Below, one piece after another: positions 48,979-57,137 of a DNA stretch of 64,000 bases; the stretch's first letter is position 1, and each line of letters starts with the position of its first letter. The notes under the pieces are model-generated. The model did not search any database. It had not been told where the DNA came from and was given only the letters and a program-made list of their open reading frames with translations. The position numbers and the translations under genes were made by a program. The stretch is from Paraburkholderia bonniea (GTDB lineage Bacteria > Pseudomonadota > Gammaproteobacteria > Burkholderiales > Burkholderiaceae), in the NCBI RefSeq assembly GCF_009455625.1, contig NZ_QPEQ01000001.1:2852001-2916000 (forward strand), in the 5' to 3' direction.

Positions 48979-49284
48979 ATGCCGAGCCCTGATAAAAAAG
49001 AAGTCGCCAAGCAACTGGCGCTGAAGCGATGGTTCCTCTTTCTCGCCCTCTGGTCGCTCTTCGGCCTTGTCACCGGACGGCTTTTTCAACCGCTCACATG
49101 GTCGGTCCTACTGGTTATCACGACCGTCCTGGCCTGGTTCTCCGACGAACTGCTGTGGCGCGCACGCCATCCCGACCGGCCGTGTATCGACTACTACCGA
49201 CGGAGGTTCTGGTGGGCCCACGTCTTCGATCACGAGATTCGATTCTGGTGGACCAAAAGCGATCAACGGGAGGAACAGCGATGA
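48979..49284 (+). CDS. Small membrane protein upstream of the DotA/TraY-like gene
   Basis: A 101-residue protein with two predicted membrane segments (FLFLALWSLFGLVTG and WSVLLVITTVLAWF), flanked by basic and aromatic residues, and a Trp/Arg-rich C-terminus. I do not recognise the family. The ATG at 48979 has AAGGAA upstream; the open frame to the left (from 48892) lacks a ribosome binding site. It overlaps the DotA/TraY-like start by 4 bp (ATGA), so it is probably a conjugation-related accessory protein. Confidence 0.7.
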   Translation: MPSPDKKEVAKQLALKRWFLFLALWSLFGLVTGRLFQPLTWSVLLVITTVLAWFSDELLWRARHPDRPCIDYYRRRFWWAHVFDHEIRFWWTKSDQREEQR

Positions 49285-51455
49285 ACCGCATGAAGACTAT
49301 GCGCGCGCTCCTGTTGCTTATCGCCGGTTGCTGGATGTCCATGCCGGTTTTCGCCGACGGTACGACGCTCGGTGAGATCACGCAGGCAGCGCAACGCTCG
49401 GGCGACAAGTCGCGCCAGGCGCTCGTCACCATCTACGGAAACGTCGTCAACAATCCACTTGCGACCGGGGGCGCCGGCGGCAGCGACACGATACTGGCCG
49501 GAATCTTCCAAGTGGCAAACGGCGCGCTGCTGGTCATCGGCGCGCTTTTCGCGTGCTACGTGATGTTCCGGAAGGTGTCGCAAACAGCGCACGACGGCAC
49601 GGTCTACGATCGTGAGAAGCACACGCTATGGGGGCCGATCCGACTCGTTTGGGGTCTGGCCGCCCTCGTGCCGACGGCAAACGGCTGGTCGCTCGCGCAG
49701 TTGTTGATGCTGTGGTCCGCGGCGGTGATGGGCGTCGGTGTCGCGAACATGGGCGTCGACGCCGCCGTCACGGCGTTTAATGACGGGAAGGGAATGGTAT
49801 TGCAGCCCGTCATGCCCAGCACCAATGCGCTGGCTCACAAGATCTTTGAGATCGAGTTGTGCCGCCACGGAATTAACGCAAGCTTGACTATGGGGTCTAG
49901 CGAGGGGGCGCTTCTTCCCGAAAACAGCTATGTGCAAACGCAAGCGACGGATACCGGGTTCCTACTCGCCAACAAGAGCTTCGTGTGCGGTGGCGCCAAT
50001 GTCGACCCTAACCTCGAATCACAGCCCAGCTCGACGAGCTGGTTCTCGAGCACAATCGATGTCGCCGAGGTCCGCAGAGCCCACCTCCAAGCCCTTTCCA
50101 GCATGGAAAAATCGCTGAGCGAATCCGCGCTAGAGTTCGTCAACGCGATAACGACCCGCAGCACGAGTGGCAACAGCACACTGCCTGACACTGAAGTGGC
50201 AATTCAGGCAGCGGCACAGCAGTACGAAAACACCGTCAATTCGATGGCCGCCACGAAACAGGGCAACATTGGGGAACTGGCTAGCCAGCTCAGCTCATCT
50301 ATCAAGGAAGGGGGATGGTGGACGCTCGGTCAGTGGTATCAGACCTTCGCCGCGGCCAACACGAAGCTGTCCGATGCTGTAGCCGGCAAGGCGACGACAT
50401 TCGGCGCGTCGATCAGCGGCGATCCCGGCATGATGACCGTCTACACGACGGCCTTGAACGCGTACCAAGCACAACAGGGCCGCGCAACGACGACACACGC
50501 GACCCCGCTCGGTACACAGCGACAAGACGATGGCAGCAACATCCTCGCGAAGCTGTTCAGCTCGCCTGGTCAGACGTTGACGGAGGCAATCACCAACATC
50601 AACGATGGTGGCGAGTCGCGTGGCCAAATCAACCCGCTCATCAAGATGAAAAATCTGGGGGATCACCTTACTGGCGTCGCCGAAATCGGTCTCGCCGGAT
50701 ACCTGACCGCCAAGGGGCTTGAAAAGACCAGCGAAAGCTTCAGCATCGCAGGTTTGGCATCGCGAGTGGCCGACGCCAGCGGTGCGATCAGCTTCATCAA
50801 AGGCGCACTGGATGGTGCTGGGCCGATCATCATGATGATCATCATTGCCGCGTTGCTGCTCGGGCTCGGTCTGTCGACCTATCTGCCGATGGTGCCGTTC
50901 GTTATCTGGTTCGGCGCAGCCGTGAACTGGCTCGTCGTTGTCGGAGAAGGCGTGATCGCGGCCCCGCTATGGGCAATCACGCATCTAGGCGGGGAAGGCG
51001 ACGGCCTCGGCCACAAGACCGCTCACGGCTACATCTTCCTCTTGGAGATGATGGTTCGCCCTATCCTCATGGTGATCGGCTTCTTCCTCGGAGGCGCAGG
51101 GATCATCGCCGGCGGAACGTTGCTGAACGAAGGATTCGGCATCGCTCTCGCCAACGCGCAGTTCGACTCGTTGACCGGCATCGGTTCGATTCTGGCGTAT
51201 TGCACGATTTACTTTTCGATGTGTCTCAACCTCGTGCATAGTTGCTTCAACTTGATCTTCCTGGTCCCCGACAAGGTGATCAACTGGGTAGGCGGCGTCG
51301 CGCCGGCTATGATCGGTGGCGATCATAGCGAGAGGACCAAAACCGCGCTCAATACCATGCTGGCAAAATTCGATATTCGTCCGTCTGGTAGCGGTGGCAA
51401 GCGCCCGCTGGGCGGGACGAGTCCTTCATCCAAGACTGATGGCATCAGAGAATAG
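49281..51455 (+). CDS. DotA/TraY-family type IV secretion membrane protein
   Basis: A 724-residue protein of the DotA/TraY family found in IncI-type conjugation and Dot/Icm systems. It has a signal peptide (MNRMKTMRALLLLIAGCWMS), hydrophobic segments near residues 68-95 and 115-155, a long soluble loop of about 340 residues with Cys residues, and a C-terminal membrane cluster with GPIIMMIIIAALLLGLGLS and the MVRPILMVIGFFLGGAGIIA segment. In IncI1 plasmids TraY is followed by the exclusion gene excA, and here a small membrane protein follows 9 bp on. A GGAGGAAC ribosome binding site precedes the ATG. Other secretion genes are not in this window. Confidence 0.85.
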   Translation: MNRMKTMRALLLLIAGCWMSMPVFADGTTLGEITQAAQRSGDKSRQALVTIYGNVVNNPLATGGAGGSDTILAGIFQVANGALLVIGALFACYVMFRKVSQTAHDGTVYDREKHTLWGPIRLVWGLAALVPTANGWSLAQLLMLWSAAVMGVGVANMGVDAAVTAFNDGKGMVLQPVMPSTNALAHKIFEIELCRHGINASLTMGSSEGALLPENSYVQTQATDTGFLLANKSFVCGGANVDPNLESQPSSTSWFSSTIDVAEVRRAHLQALSSMEKSLSESALEFVNAITTRSTSGNSTLPDTEVAIQAAAQQYENTVNSMAATKQGNIGELASQLSSSIKEGGWWTLGQWYQTFAAANTKLSDAVAGKATTFGASISGDPGMMTVYTTALNAYQAQQGRATTTHATPLGTQRQDDGSNILAKLFSSPGQTLTEAITNINDGGESRGQINPLIKMKNLGDHLTGVAEIGLAGYLTAKGLEKTSESFSIAGLASRVADASGAISFIKGALDGAGPIIMMIIIAALLLGLGLSTYLPMVPFVIWFGAAVNWLVVVGEGVIAAPLWAITHLGGEGDGLGHKTAHGYIFLLEMMVRPILMVIGFFLGGAGIIAGGTLLNEGFGIALANAQFDSLTGIGSILAYCTIYFSMCLNLVHSCFNLIFLVPDKVINWVGGVAPAMIGGDHSERTKTALNTMLAKFDIRPSGSGGKRPLGGTSPSSKTDGIRE

Positions 51456-51464
51456 GAGAACGCA

Positions 51465-51986
51465 ATGCGATTGCTGAGACTTGCATCCGAGCTGCTCTAT
51501 ATCGCGACATCCGTACTGGCCGCGCTCCCCGTATTCGTGTATTCGGTATGGGGTGGAAGATTCCTGCACTCAGGCGTGGCCGTTGTGACAATGGTTGCAT
51601 CTGTCGTCTGGGTCGCGGGCGGTCTCCTGCTGCTATCGAAATGGCGCCGATCGCGCGACAGCAACATGCGCAAGCTCATCGCTTCGATCGCGCCGAGCTT
51701 CCGGCCACAAGTCGAGCTTGCCGACTACCTCAACACGCGATATGTCGGCCTTGATACCGTGACAGGCAGAGCGGTTGTCATTGATCGTGAGAAGAACGTC
51801 GCAAAATACGAGCCGCTCACCTACATTCAAAGCGCCGAAGTTAGCGACGCCGGCGACGCGATCCATTCTGCATTCACGTTCAGCTTCAGGGACTTTGCCA
51901 ATCCTTCGATGCAGATCCGCGTCAACCGACTTCACGCCGAAGATACTAGCGCTCGTATTCAGTATGCCTTGGGGCGCGCGGCGTAG
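51465..51986 (+). CDS. Two-pass membrane protein, possible exclusion protein
   Basis: A 173-residue protein with two hydrophobic segments (about residues 10-29 and 37-58) and a soluble C-terminal part of about 110 residues (RYVGLDTVTGRAVVIDREKN, then FRDFANPSMQIRVNRLHAEDTS). I do not know the family. Its position 9 bp after the DotA/TraY-like gene is the position of the exclusion gene in IncI1 plasmids, so a role in blocking entry of related elements is an inference from order alone. GAG and AACGC precede the ATG. Confidence 0.65.
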   Translation: MRLLRLASELLYIATSVLAALPVFVYSVWGGRFLHSGVAVVTMVASVVWVAGGLLLLSKWRRSRDSNMRKLIASIAPSFRPQVELADYLNTRYVGLDTVTGRAVVIDREKNVAKYEPLTYIQSAEVSDAGDAIHSAFTFSFRDFANPSMQIRVNRLHAEDTSARIQYALGRAA

Positions 51987-52002
51987 CGGATGGATACTGA
52001 CC

Positions 52003-52023
52003 GACCGGGCCTAACGGCCCGGT
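52003..52023 (+). terminator. Terminator after the exclusion-like gene
   Basis: A 9-bp stem GACCGGGCC / GGCCCGGTC with loop TAAC, then TTGC. Short T-run, so moderate strength; it separates the conjugation genes from the convergent defence operon. Confidence 0.6.
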
Positions 52024-52151
52024 CTTGCTATACAACGATCGTACAACGCGCACGATCTCATGCTCGGCAAAGTTCCGCCCAGCCCTGCTCGAGTAGCCCG
52101 CACAAAGGAGTACATCGGCCCCGGCCAGTCGATGTCGCTTAGCGCCGAAGG

Positions 52152-54017
52152 TCAGGCGGGCCGTGCTAGCAACCCAGCCCGCCCATTACCCAGGCTACCA
52201 GTGAACGTCTCTATGCGAGCCAACCCGGCGATGGCGGACGGCGGATCCGAATTCTCGATGACGATTACCTGCACATGCTTCGAGAGACTCGCGAGGTACT
52301 TGTAAAAGTGTTCAGCGAGCGAAGTAGCTTTGAGCGCGGCCTCGTCCGGCGACAAGTCGCCATACTTGGACTTCAGTGGCTCCCGATAGGTGAGCAGCGG
52401 GGTGTCAAGCACCAGAAAGCCTGGATGCGGCAAGTTGTTGTCGATGCAGTGAACAATCACTGCGACGTTGAAGGCAGCGTGGAGCACCGCCCGAACCCCC
52501 TTGCCATTGGCCGCCCGAGACTTGCCACCGACCGTGATGTCGTTGGCTTTCCCGTCGAATTGGACTTTGTCAGCGTCGGGAAACTTCCAAGCCTTCAACA
52601 CCGCCTTCACCGTCTCGCCGAAGTCAAACAAGGTTGTTGAGTCAGGGCCGACAACTGGCTTTTCGCCTTCACGCTTAGTGGGCATCGCGCCGATCTCCGC
52701 CCGTCGCGCGACCAGGTTCGCGCGCCGCTGATAAAGGTCGAGCACCTTGAGGATCGCAATGCGCTTTGTATTGTACGTCTCGTAGCTTTCCCGAAGCGAC
52801 GCTTCTTGAGGACGCAGTCCCTCTATGGAACTGTCGAATTTTTCAGTATCGGCCGTGAGCTTAACGATGGTCCTGCGTAGGCCTGTGGCCTCCGCCTCAA
52901 GTGAGGCGACCACGTGTGCCAGCTCTCGCTGCTCACGTTCGATCTTGCGGGCTTCGGCGGCAGCAGCGGTATGCGCCAGCGAGATCTCGTCCGCTGCGTG
53001 GTTGTGTGTCTGGGCATCAGGCGGAGCACCACAGACCAGGCAATCACGCCCGGCCATGGCCATCAACACGTACCCGCTTTCCTCAATGGATTGCAGACGC
53101 TGCAGATCAGAGTTGTAGACCGCCTGCAGCTTGGCGAAGCGCTCCAGCGTCAGCTCCAGCTCGCCAATGCGTTCTTGCAGTTCGCCGCAACGCTCAAATG
53201 TGGCACGGCGCTCAAGCACGAGGCTGTCCAGTTCGCCTTGAGCAGTCTGCAACCGTGTGAGCAGGCCGTCGGCACTAAGTTCGAGCCGCTCAAGCTGCTC
53301 GTCGGTCTCCTTTTCGTCCGGGGGCTCCTCACCCAGTTCAGCATCAATCTGAGCGAGCAGCTCGTCGACCAGCTCGATCTTCGCGGCCTTGGCGGCCTTG
53401 CGCTCCGTTTCCTTCGGAACCGTCACAGCGGCCGCATCATCTTTACCCGTGAGGAGGAGCTTGAAGAGGTTCTGCTCGAAGGGACGCTCTGACGGATTTC
53501 CCGAAAGATAGACCGGACTGACCTCGGACATGATGTCGTCCTCGGCCACCACGGCGTACTTCGATAGCAGGCGGATGGACAGTGAGTCCTTTTTGCCGTT
53601 GCCGTCACGCACAACCCACTTGTTGGCCAAACCGATTGCGTCAAGTAGCCGATGCGAGACGGTATCGGTGCGCTTGTGGTCGTGCTTCTCACGCAGCAAT
53701 TCGCCACTGCCCTCGGGCGTGCCTTTGTGCAGGCCAGCATAGAGCTTGAGGTGTCCACCGCGCGTCGCCCGATAGAGCGTGAAGTCGCCCTGACCGGCTA
53801 AGGTTATGCCGAGCCAAGCACCATCATAGGCTGCGATCTCTTCAGTCTCAGGCAGGCTCGTCGACGCGCCGAGCATGAAAAGGATGGTTTTCGACGCAAA
53901 AGACTTTCCGGTATTAGATGCGCCGAAGACGATGTTCAAACCTTCGTCGAACTCAAGCTCGGCGATCTCAACGTTCGGGCCAGTGAAGACCAGATGACGC
54001 AGACGGATGCCGTTCAT
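52152..54017 (-). CDS. ABC-3C system ATPase (SMC/Rad50-like, Lamassu LmuB type)
   Basis: A 621-residue SMC-like ATPase, third gene of a three-component operon. The N-terminal half-domain has the Walker A GASNTGKS at 32-39. A long coiled-coil-like middle (about residues 205-460, rich in Leu, Glu, Arg) has a CLVC zinc-hook motif at 326-329. The C-terminal half has a degenerate signature (GGKSRAANGKG, 497-507) and the Walker B FLVLDTPL at 534-541, followed by VIVIENSDP. This plan matches ATPases of ABC-three-component systems. The start at 54017 overlaps the preceding gene by 4 bp (ATGA). Confidence 0.85.
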   Translation of the reverse strand: MNGIRLRHLVFTGPNVEIAELEFDEGLNIVFGASNTGKSFASKTILFMLGASTSLPETEEIAAYDGAWLGITLAGQGDFTLYRATRGGHLKLYAGLHKGTPEGSGELLREKHDHKRTDTVSHRLLDAIGLANKWVVRDGNGKKDSLSIRLLSKYAVVAEDDIMSEVSPVYLSGNPSERPFEQNLFKLLLTGKDDAAAVTVPKETERKAAKAAKIELVDELLAQIDAELGEEPPDEKETDEQLERLELSADGLLTRLQTAQGELDSLVLERRATFERCGELQERIGELELTLERFAKLQAVYNSDLQRLQSIEESGYVLMAMAGRDCLVCGAPPDAQTHNHAADEISLAHTAAAAEARKIEREQRELAHVVASLEAEATGLRRTIVKLTADTEKFDSSIEGLRPQEASLRESYETYNTKRIAILKVLDLYQRRANLVARRAEIGAMPTKREGEKPVVGPDSTTLFDFGETVKAVLKAWKFPDADKVQFDGKANDITVGGKSRAANGKGVRAVLHAAFNVAVIVHCIDNNLPHPGFLVLDTPLLTYREPLKSKYGDLSPDEAALKATSLAEHFYKYLASLSKHVQVIVIENSDPPSAIAGLARIETFTGSLGNGRAGLLARPA

Positions 54018-54529
54018 TTCAATAACCTCGGAGGCAACGCGTCGATATGAAATTCGGCGGTCCAGCGCCCAATGCGCGATTCGATCAGCGCTCTCATCTC
54101 TGCGGTCTCCATGTCCGCGAAGCGATTCGCCATCCACTTGGCGCGGTCTTTGAGCGCAAGCGAGTATGGCGTCTGCAGCAGGTCCAGGTAGCTGGGCGCG
54201 TCTTCGCTGGCGCCGAACGTGATGCCATCCCTTGTCTCAAACATTTCGACGAGATGCACCTGCTGCATTAGGCGCAGGCTTTTCTCGACCAACTGGCGGC
54301 GCACAAGTAACTCGCCGGCGCGGTTCGGGAGATCCGGATGCAAGCTGTCTGGTACGTCCTGTCCGTCGAGGTCGCCGGTATGCACGACCAGATGGTCAAG
54401 CCAAGTCATCTCCAATAGGTCGCAGCGCCGCGGGTAGAAAGCCTCGAGCACCACTAGAGCCCGTATCCCGGTCTCAAGCGTGCTATTGAACGGGGGCGCG
54501 CTCACTTTATCGTGATCTAACGATCCCAT
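54014..54529 (-). CDS. ABC-3C middle component (MC2-like)
   Basis: A 171-residue protein with the plan of the middle component of ABC-three-component systems: PPFNSTLETGIRALVVLEA near the N-terminus, DLLEMTWLDHLVVHTGD, then LPNRAGELLVRRQLVEKSLR and the FLDLLQ-like YLDLLQTPYSLALKDRAKWM segment. The family is thought to act as the linker between the ATPase and the effector. It overlaps the effector gene by 13 bp and the ATPase gene by 4 bp, so all three are made together. Assignment is by eye from family memory and gene order. Confidence 0.78.
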   Translation of the reverse strand: MGSLDHDKVSAPPFNSTLETGIRALVVLEAFYPRRCDLLEMTWLDHLVVHTGDLDGQDVPDSLHPDLPNRAGELLVRRQLVEKSLRLMQQVHLVEMFETRDGITFGASEDAPSYLDLLQTPYSLALKDRAKWMANRFADMETAEMRALIESRIGRWTAEFHIDALPPRLLK

Positions 54530-55518
54530 GGCATCAGCCCGTCATTCGCAAACTGGTGGCAGGTGCCTTGCTTGACTTGCGGGCCCGCATGCTTACCCAG
54601 CACGCCGGACGGCTGCAAGATGGCTGCCTGTTGCATCACTTGACTGAGCCGAGCGTAGCGACCCGGATGCGCGCCGGAATGGACATCGAGCACCCCGTGG
54701 TAAATCTCATCCTTAAAGTTCTTCAAGTACCCATCAGGTGTGGAATCGCGGTAGAACCGATCAAACGCGACTGAATCGAAGAAGCGCGTGCGCTGGGCGC
54801 GCAGATGCGGTCCGAACTCTGGACAAGCAAGCGCCGCCGCCGCCTCGGGGTAGACCCCGCCCCCCTTTTCCTCGTAGACCTTTAGAAGCTGGCCGATGTA
54901 GGCCGACTCACTGGCCTGAATCTCGTCCGGCACCACCCCCCTCGGCCCAGGCCCCGGGTCAGCGCCAAACCACGCCACCAAAGCGGGCTTGCACGAGGGA
55001 TCGTTGACGAGGCGATTCGCGTCGAACCAGTCCACCTTCGTAAAGTCGAACGATCGGATCTTGGTCTCAATCTCGGGGGTCAATTTCACGACCTGGTTCT
55101 CTACGAGCTCGCCGGCGATAGCGGCGTCCCATCGGTCCAGGAAGGCCTGCCTGAATTGCTCGGGATGTGCGACAAAATGCCGGACATTCCGTACGACGCC
55201 GAGTGGCGCGACGTAGATGTAGGCGCGCGGAAGTGAAAACCAGCCGTCGGCCGAATGTTTGAAGATCTTGCCGAGTTCAATGAATGCTGACGCCTCAGAC
55301 AGCTTCGAGCTAAGCTGCTTACACTGGAAGTTGTCCCATGCACCTTCCATGCGGCGGTCGGTGACGTAGCCTGTTGCATCGCGGCCCATGTCACCCGTGC
55401 CCCGCCACAGCTCGTGGCTGTGGTAGTCCTTGCAACGCTGGGCGAGCCAGTCGTTGACGAATTCCTCAAGCTCTGATGGCGAAAGCGCGCAGATCTGGGC
55501 AGCGTGATTGATCCGCAA
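54517..55518 (-). CDS. ABC-3C effector with Mrr-like nuclease domain
   Basis: A 333-residue protein, first gene of the defence operon. The N-terminal part (about residues 1-130) has a PD-(D/E)xK nuclease core: GDMGRDATG (Asp47) and, after the strand, NFQCKQ with Gln65 and Lys67, a QxK active site as in Mrr-type nucleases. The C-terminal part (from about residue 200) should be the ABC-3C C-terminal domain that couples the effector to the rest, with a conserved RFFDSVAFDRFYRDST segment. The start is a TTG at 55518 with GGGGGA 7 bp upstream. It would be set off by the ATPase on sensing foreign DNA. Confidence 0.75.
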   Translation of the reverse strand: MRINHAAQICALSPSELEEFVNDWLAQRCKDYHSHELWRGTGDMGRDATGYVTDRRMEGAWDNFQCKQLSSKLSEASAFIELGKIFKHSADGWFSLPRAYIYVAPLGVVRNVRHFVAHPEQFRQAFLDRWDAAIAGELVENQVVKLTPEIETKIRSFDFTKVDWFDANRLVNDPSCKPALVAWFGADPGPGPRGVVPDEIQASESAYIGQLLKVYEEKGGGVYPEAAAALACPEFGPHLRAQRTRFFDSVAFDRFYRDSTPDGYLKNFKDEIYHGVLDVHSGAHPGRYARLSQVMQQAAILQPSGVLGKHAGPQVKQGTCHQFANDGLMPWDR

Positions 55519-55739
55519 AGATTGGTCCCCCGATGTACCGATATATGTGGTTTTGAGTCGGTGCTGGTCGCCAATGATACTGTTTGCTGTGAGGTCGGTA
55601 CAGATGGACCTTCGCGTGCAACACAGACAGCAATGGTGCTAGAAGGCTCCATCCATGCGCCAAACCTGCATCGCGGCCGTTAAGTCCACACTCCCAGGCT
55701 CAGCGCTTGAAGGGCATTTATTGACGCCAGCCGGAGCCC

Positions 55740-55973
55740 CTAAATCGATCGCAAGTACGTAACCATCCGCGTGTTGTTACCGATCGATGTCGGCGGAAAC
55801 CCTCCATGCTTCTTCAGCTCGTCGACATGCTCGCGTGAAAACCCCATGTCGACCAAGGCCGCGCCGTCGCCTTTCGCCAGCGCTTTGTTGGCCGCACGCA
55901 TGAGGGCGTTCGCCCACTGAAGGCGCGCGATTTCATCCCGGATTGCATCCGGGCTAAGATTTTGAGTTGCCAT
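55740..55973 (-). CDS. Small helical protein, unknown function
   Basis: A 77-residue protein with a good ribosome binding site (GAGGTGAT) before its ATG at 55973. The first half is a helical region (LSPDAIRDEIARLQWANALM), the second has a short conserved-looking segment ALVDMGFSREHVDELKK. Short proteins with an N-terminal helix like this are common on plasmids, but I cannot assign a family. It lies 219 bp upstream of the effector gene and is co-oriented, so it could also belong to the toxin-antitoxin cluster beyond. Confidence 0.6.
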   Translation of the reverse strand: MATQNLSPDAIRDEIARLQWANALMRAANKALAKGDGAALVDMGFSREHVDELKKHGGFPPTSIGNNTRMVTYLRSI

Positions 55974-56052
55974 GCCATCACCTCGTACATAGGTGGTGTT
56001 TGTGGAAGTCCCGTCCGCGTGCGCCAACACACGGGCGGGGCGCCTAATCCGG

Positions 56053-56181
56053 TCAGGTCGACGGCTGGGCGTCCTGGTCCGGGCCCTTCTGCCCGCCGAG
56101 CTCGCCGAGAATATCGGGCTGCAGCTCGAGCTGGCCAGCGTAGACCAGTGGCGTGCCGCAGCGGGTGTAATCGTCACTCAT
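56053..56181 (-). CDS. Possible very small gene downstream of the toxin-antitoxin cluster
   Basis: A 42-codon frame beginning MSDDYTRCGTPLVYAG, whose start overlaps the stop of the 100-residue gene upstream by 8 bp. No good ribosome binding site is seen other than coupling. It could be real or chance; no family recognised. Confidence 0.35.
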   Translation of the reverse strand: MSDDYTRCGTPLVYAGQLELQPDILGELGGQKGPDQDAQPST

Positions 56182-56476
56182 TGCCGTTCTTGATCCGTGC
56201 CAGCAAATCGGCTCGCTGCTTCGCAAAGGAAGCTCGTGCGTCTTCGTCAGATACCGATTCACGGGGCTCATCAAGACTCTCCTGGACCTCATCTCGAAAC
56301 CACTGGTCATAGGCTGCTGCGTCTGCAAGCAACTGCAGCGTAGGCTCGTGCCGCACCGTGACCCACTCCAGGATCAGGCAGTAAGCCTGCACGGGCGATA
56401 GCCCTTGCTCGGCCAGAATCGTCGCCGCATCGTCGTGGAGCACGTCGATCCGTGCCTTCGCCTCGTCATCGGTCAT
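56174..56476 (-). CDS. Small protein coupled to the RelE/ParE-type toxin gene, possible second antitoxin
   Basis: A 100-residue acidic protein starting MTDDEAKARIDVLHDD. Its last 40 residues (DQWFRDEVQESLDEPRESVS, then DEDARASFAKQRADLLARI) resemble the C-terminus of ParD/RelB-type antitoxins by eye. It begins 2 bp after the toxin stop, so it is coupled to it. The usual order has the antitoxin before the toxin, and here a CopG-type antitoxin is already there. So this may be an extra stabiliser, another antitoxin or an unrelated small protein. Confidence 0.55.
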   Translation of the reverse strand: MTDDEAKARIDVLHDDAATILAEQGLSPVQAYCLILEWVTVRHEPTLQLLADAAAYDQWFRDEVQESLDEPRESVSDEDARASFAKQRADLLARIKNGNE

Positions 56477-56478
56477 GA

Positions 56479-56769
56479 TCAATACCCCGCTTCCTTCTGA
56501 TGCCGGACAGCCAAGATCGTGACGGCGTCGCCATCGAAGCGATACCGGGCCACGTAACCACTGTCCCCGAAATCGATGGGCCACTCCCGATACTGCTCGG
56601 GTAGATCTTCTACGAGACGTCCCATTCGAGGGTGAGTCCCGAGGGCCTGTACGCCTTGTCTAATCGCTTCACCAGCCCTCCTCGCAGCGTCAGGATTCTT
56701 CGGTCGCAGGAAGTCGCGTAGTCGCTGTAGATCTCGGATAGCCGCCGGTGCAAAGATTACTTGTGGCAT
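56479..56769 (-). CDS. RelE/ParE-family toxin
   Basis: A 96-residue toxin of the RelE/ParE superfamily. It begins MPQVIFAPAAIRDLQRLRDFL (plasmid toxin type), has HPRMGRLVEDLPEQYREWPI and ends YRFDGDAVTILAVRHQKEAGY, with the conserved Arg and C-terminal basic/aromatic residues. RelE members cleave mRNA on the ribosome and ParE members poison gyrase; the two cannot be told apart here. It overlaps the preceding CopG-type antitoxin gene by 13 bp. Confidence 0.85.
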   Translation of the reverse strand: MPQVIFAPAAIRDLQRLRDFLRPKNPDAARRAGEAIRQGVQALGTHPRMGRLVEDLPEQYREWPIDFGDSGYVARYRFDGDAVTILAVRHQKEAGY

Positions 56770-57035
56770 TCAGGCGAGGGCAGTTCGTTTTCAGTTCCCC
56801 AGCTCGTGAGCCACTTATCTACTTCCTCAGCAGTCGCGTGCAGGCCAGTCACCTGAAATTCATCCCACGCCTTGAGCGTGTCCCGGTTTAACGCCTCGCG
56901 CTTTTCCTCGCGCTCGACATACTGCTCAATGGCTTCACGCATGATCCAATGCGCGGTACGTCGGCGAGCCTCGGCCAAGTGCTGGACCCGCCCTTTCAGT
57001 TCATCATCAAGCTTGATGGATGTTGCCGTAACCAT
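56757..57035 (-). CDS. CopG/ribbon-helix-helix antitoxin
   Basis: A 92-residue protein with an N-terminal ribbon-helix-helix DNA-binding domain (ATSIKLDDELKGRVQHLAEA, then RRTAHWIMREAIEQYVEREE). It has a C-terminal region that should bind the toxin. It is a dimer-forming repressor that neutralises the RelE/ParE-type toxin encoded by the next, overlapping gene. The start at 57035 has GGAGG 8 bp upstream. Promoter control by the toxin-antitoxin complex is the usual mode. Confidence 0.88.
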   Translation of the reverse strand: MVTATSIKLDDELKGRVQHLAEARRRTAHWIMREAIEQYVEREEKREALNRDTLKAWDEFQVTGLHATAEEVDKWLTSWGTENELPSPECHK

Positions 57036-57137
57036 GGCCCGGCCTCCGTAGCAAAAGGTAATACCTGCGACTACTATAGACCTAAGCGCCACCCGAGTCC
57101 ATATGACCCCAATATCCAAGATAACCCATTGCTCCGC

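Noticed and set aside
50315..50722. Plus-strand 135-codon frame within the DotA/TraY-like gene
   Set aside because: Out-of-frame shadow; the TraY-like frame continues through it with membrane segments.
55101..55652. Minus-strand 183-codon frame overlapping the ABC-3C effector
   Set aside because: Low-complexity Ser/Thr/Arg shadow of the effector gene, which has nuclease motifs and coupling to its neighbours.
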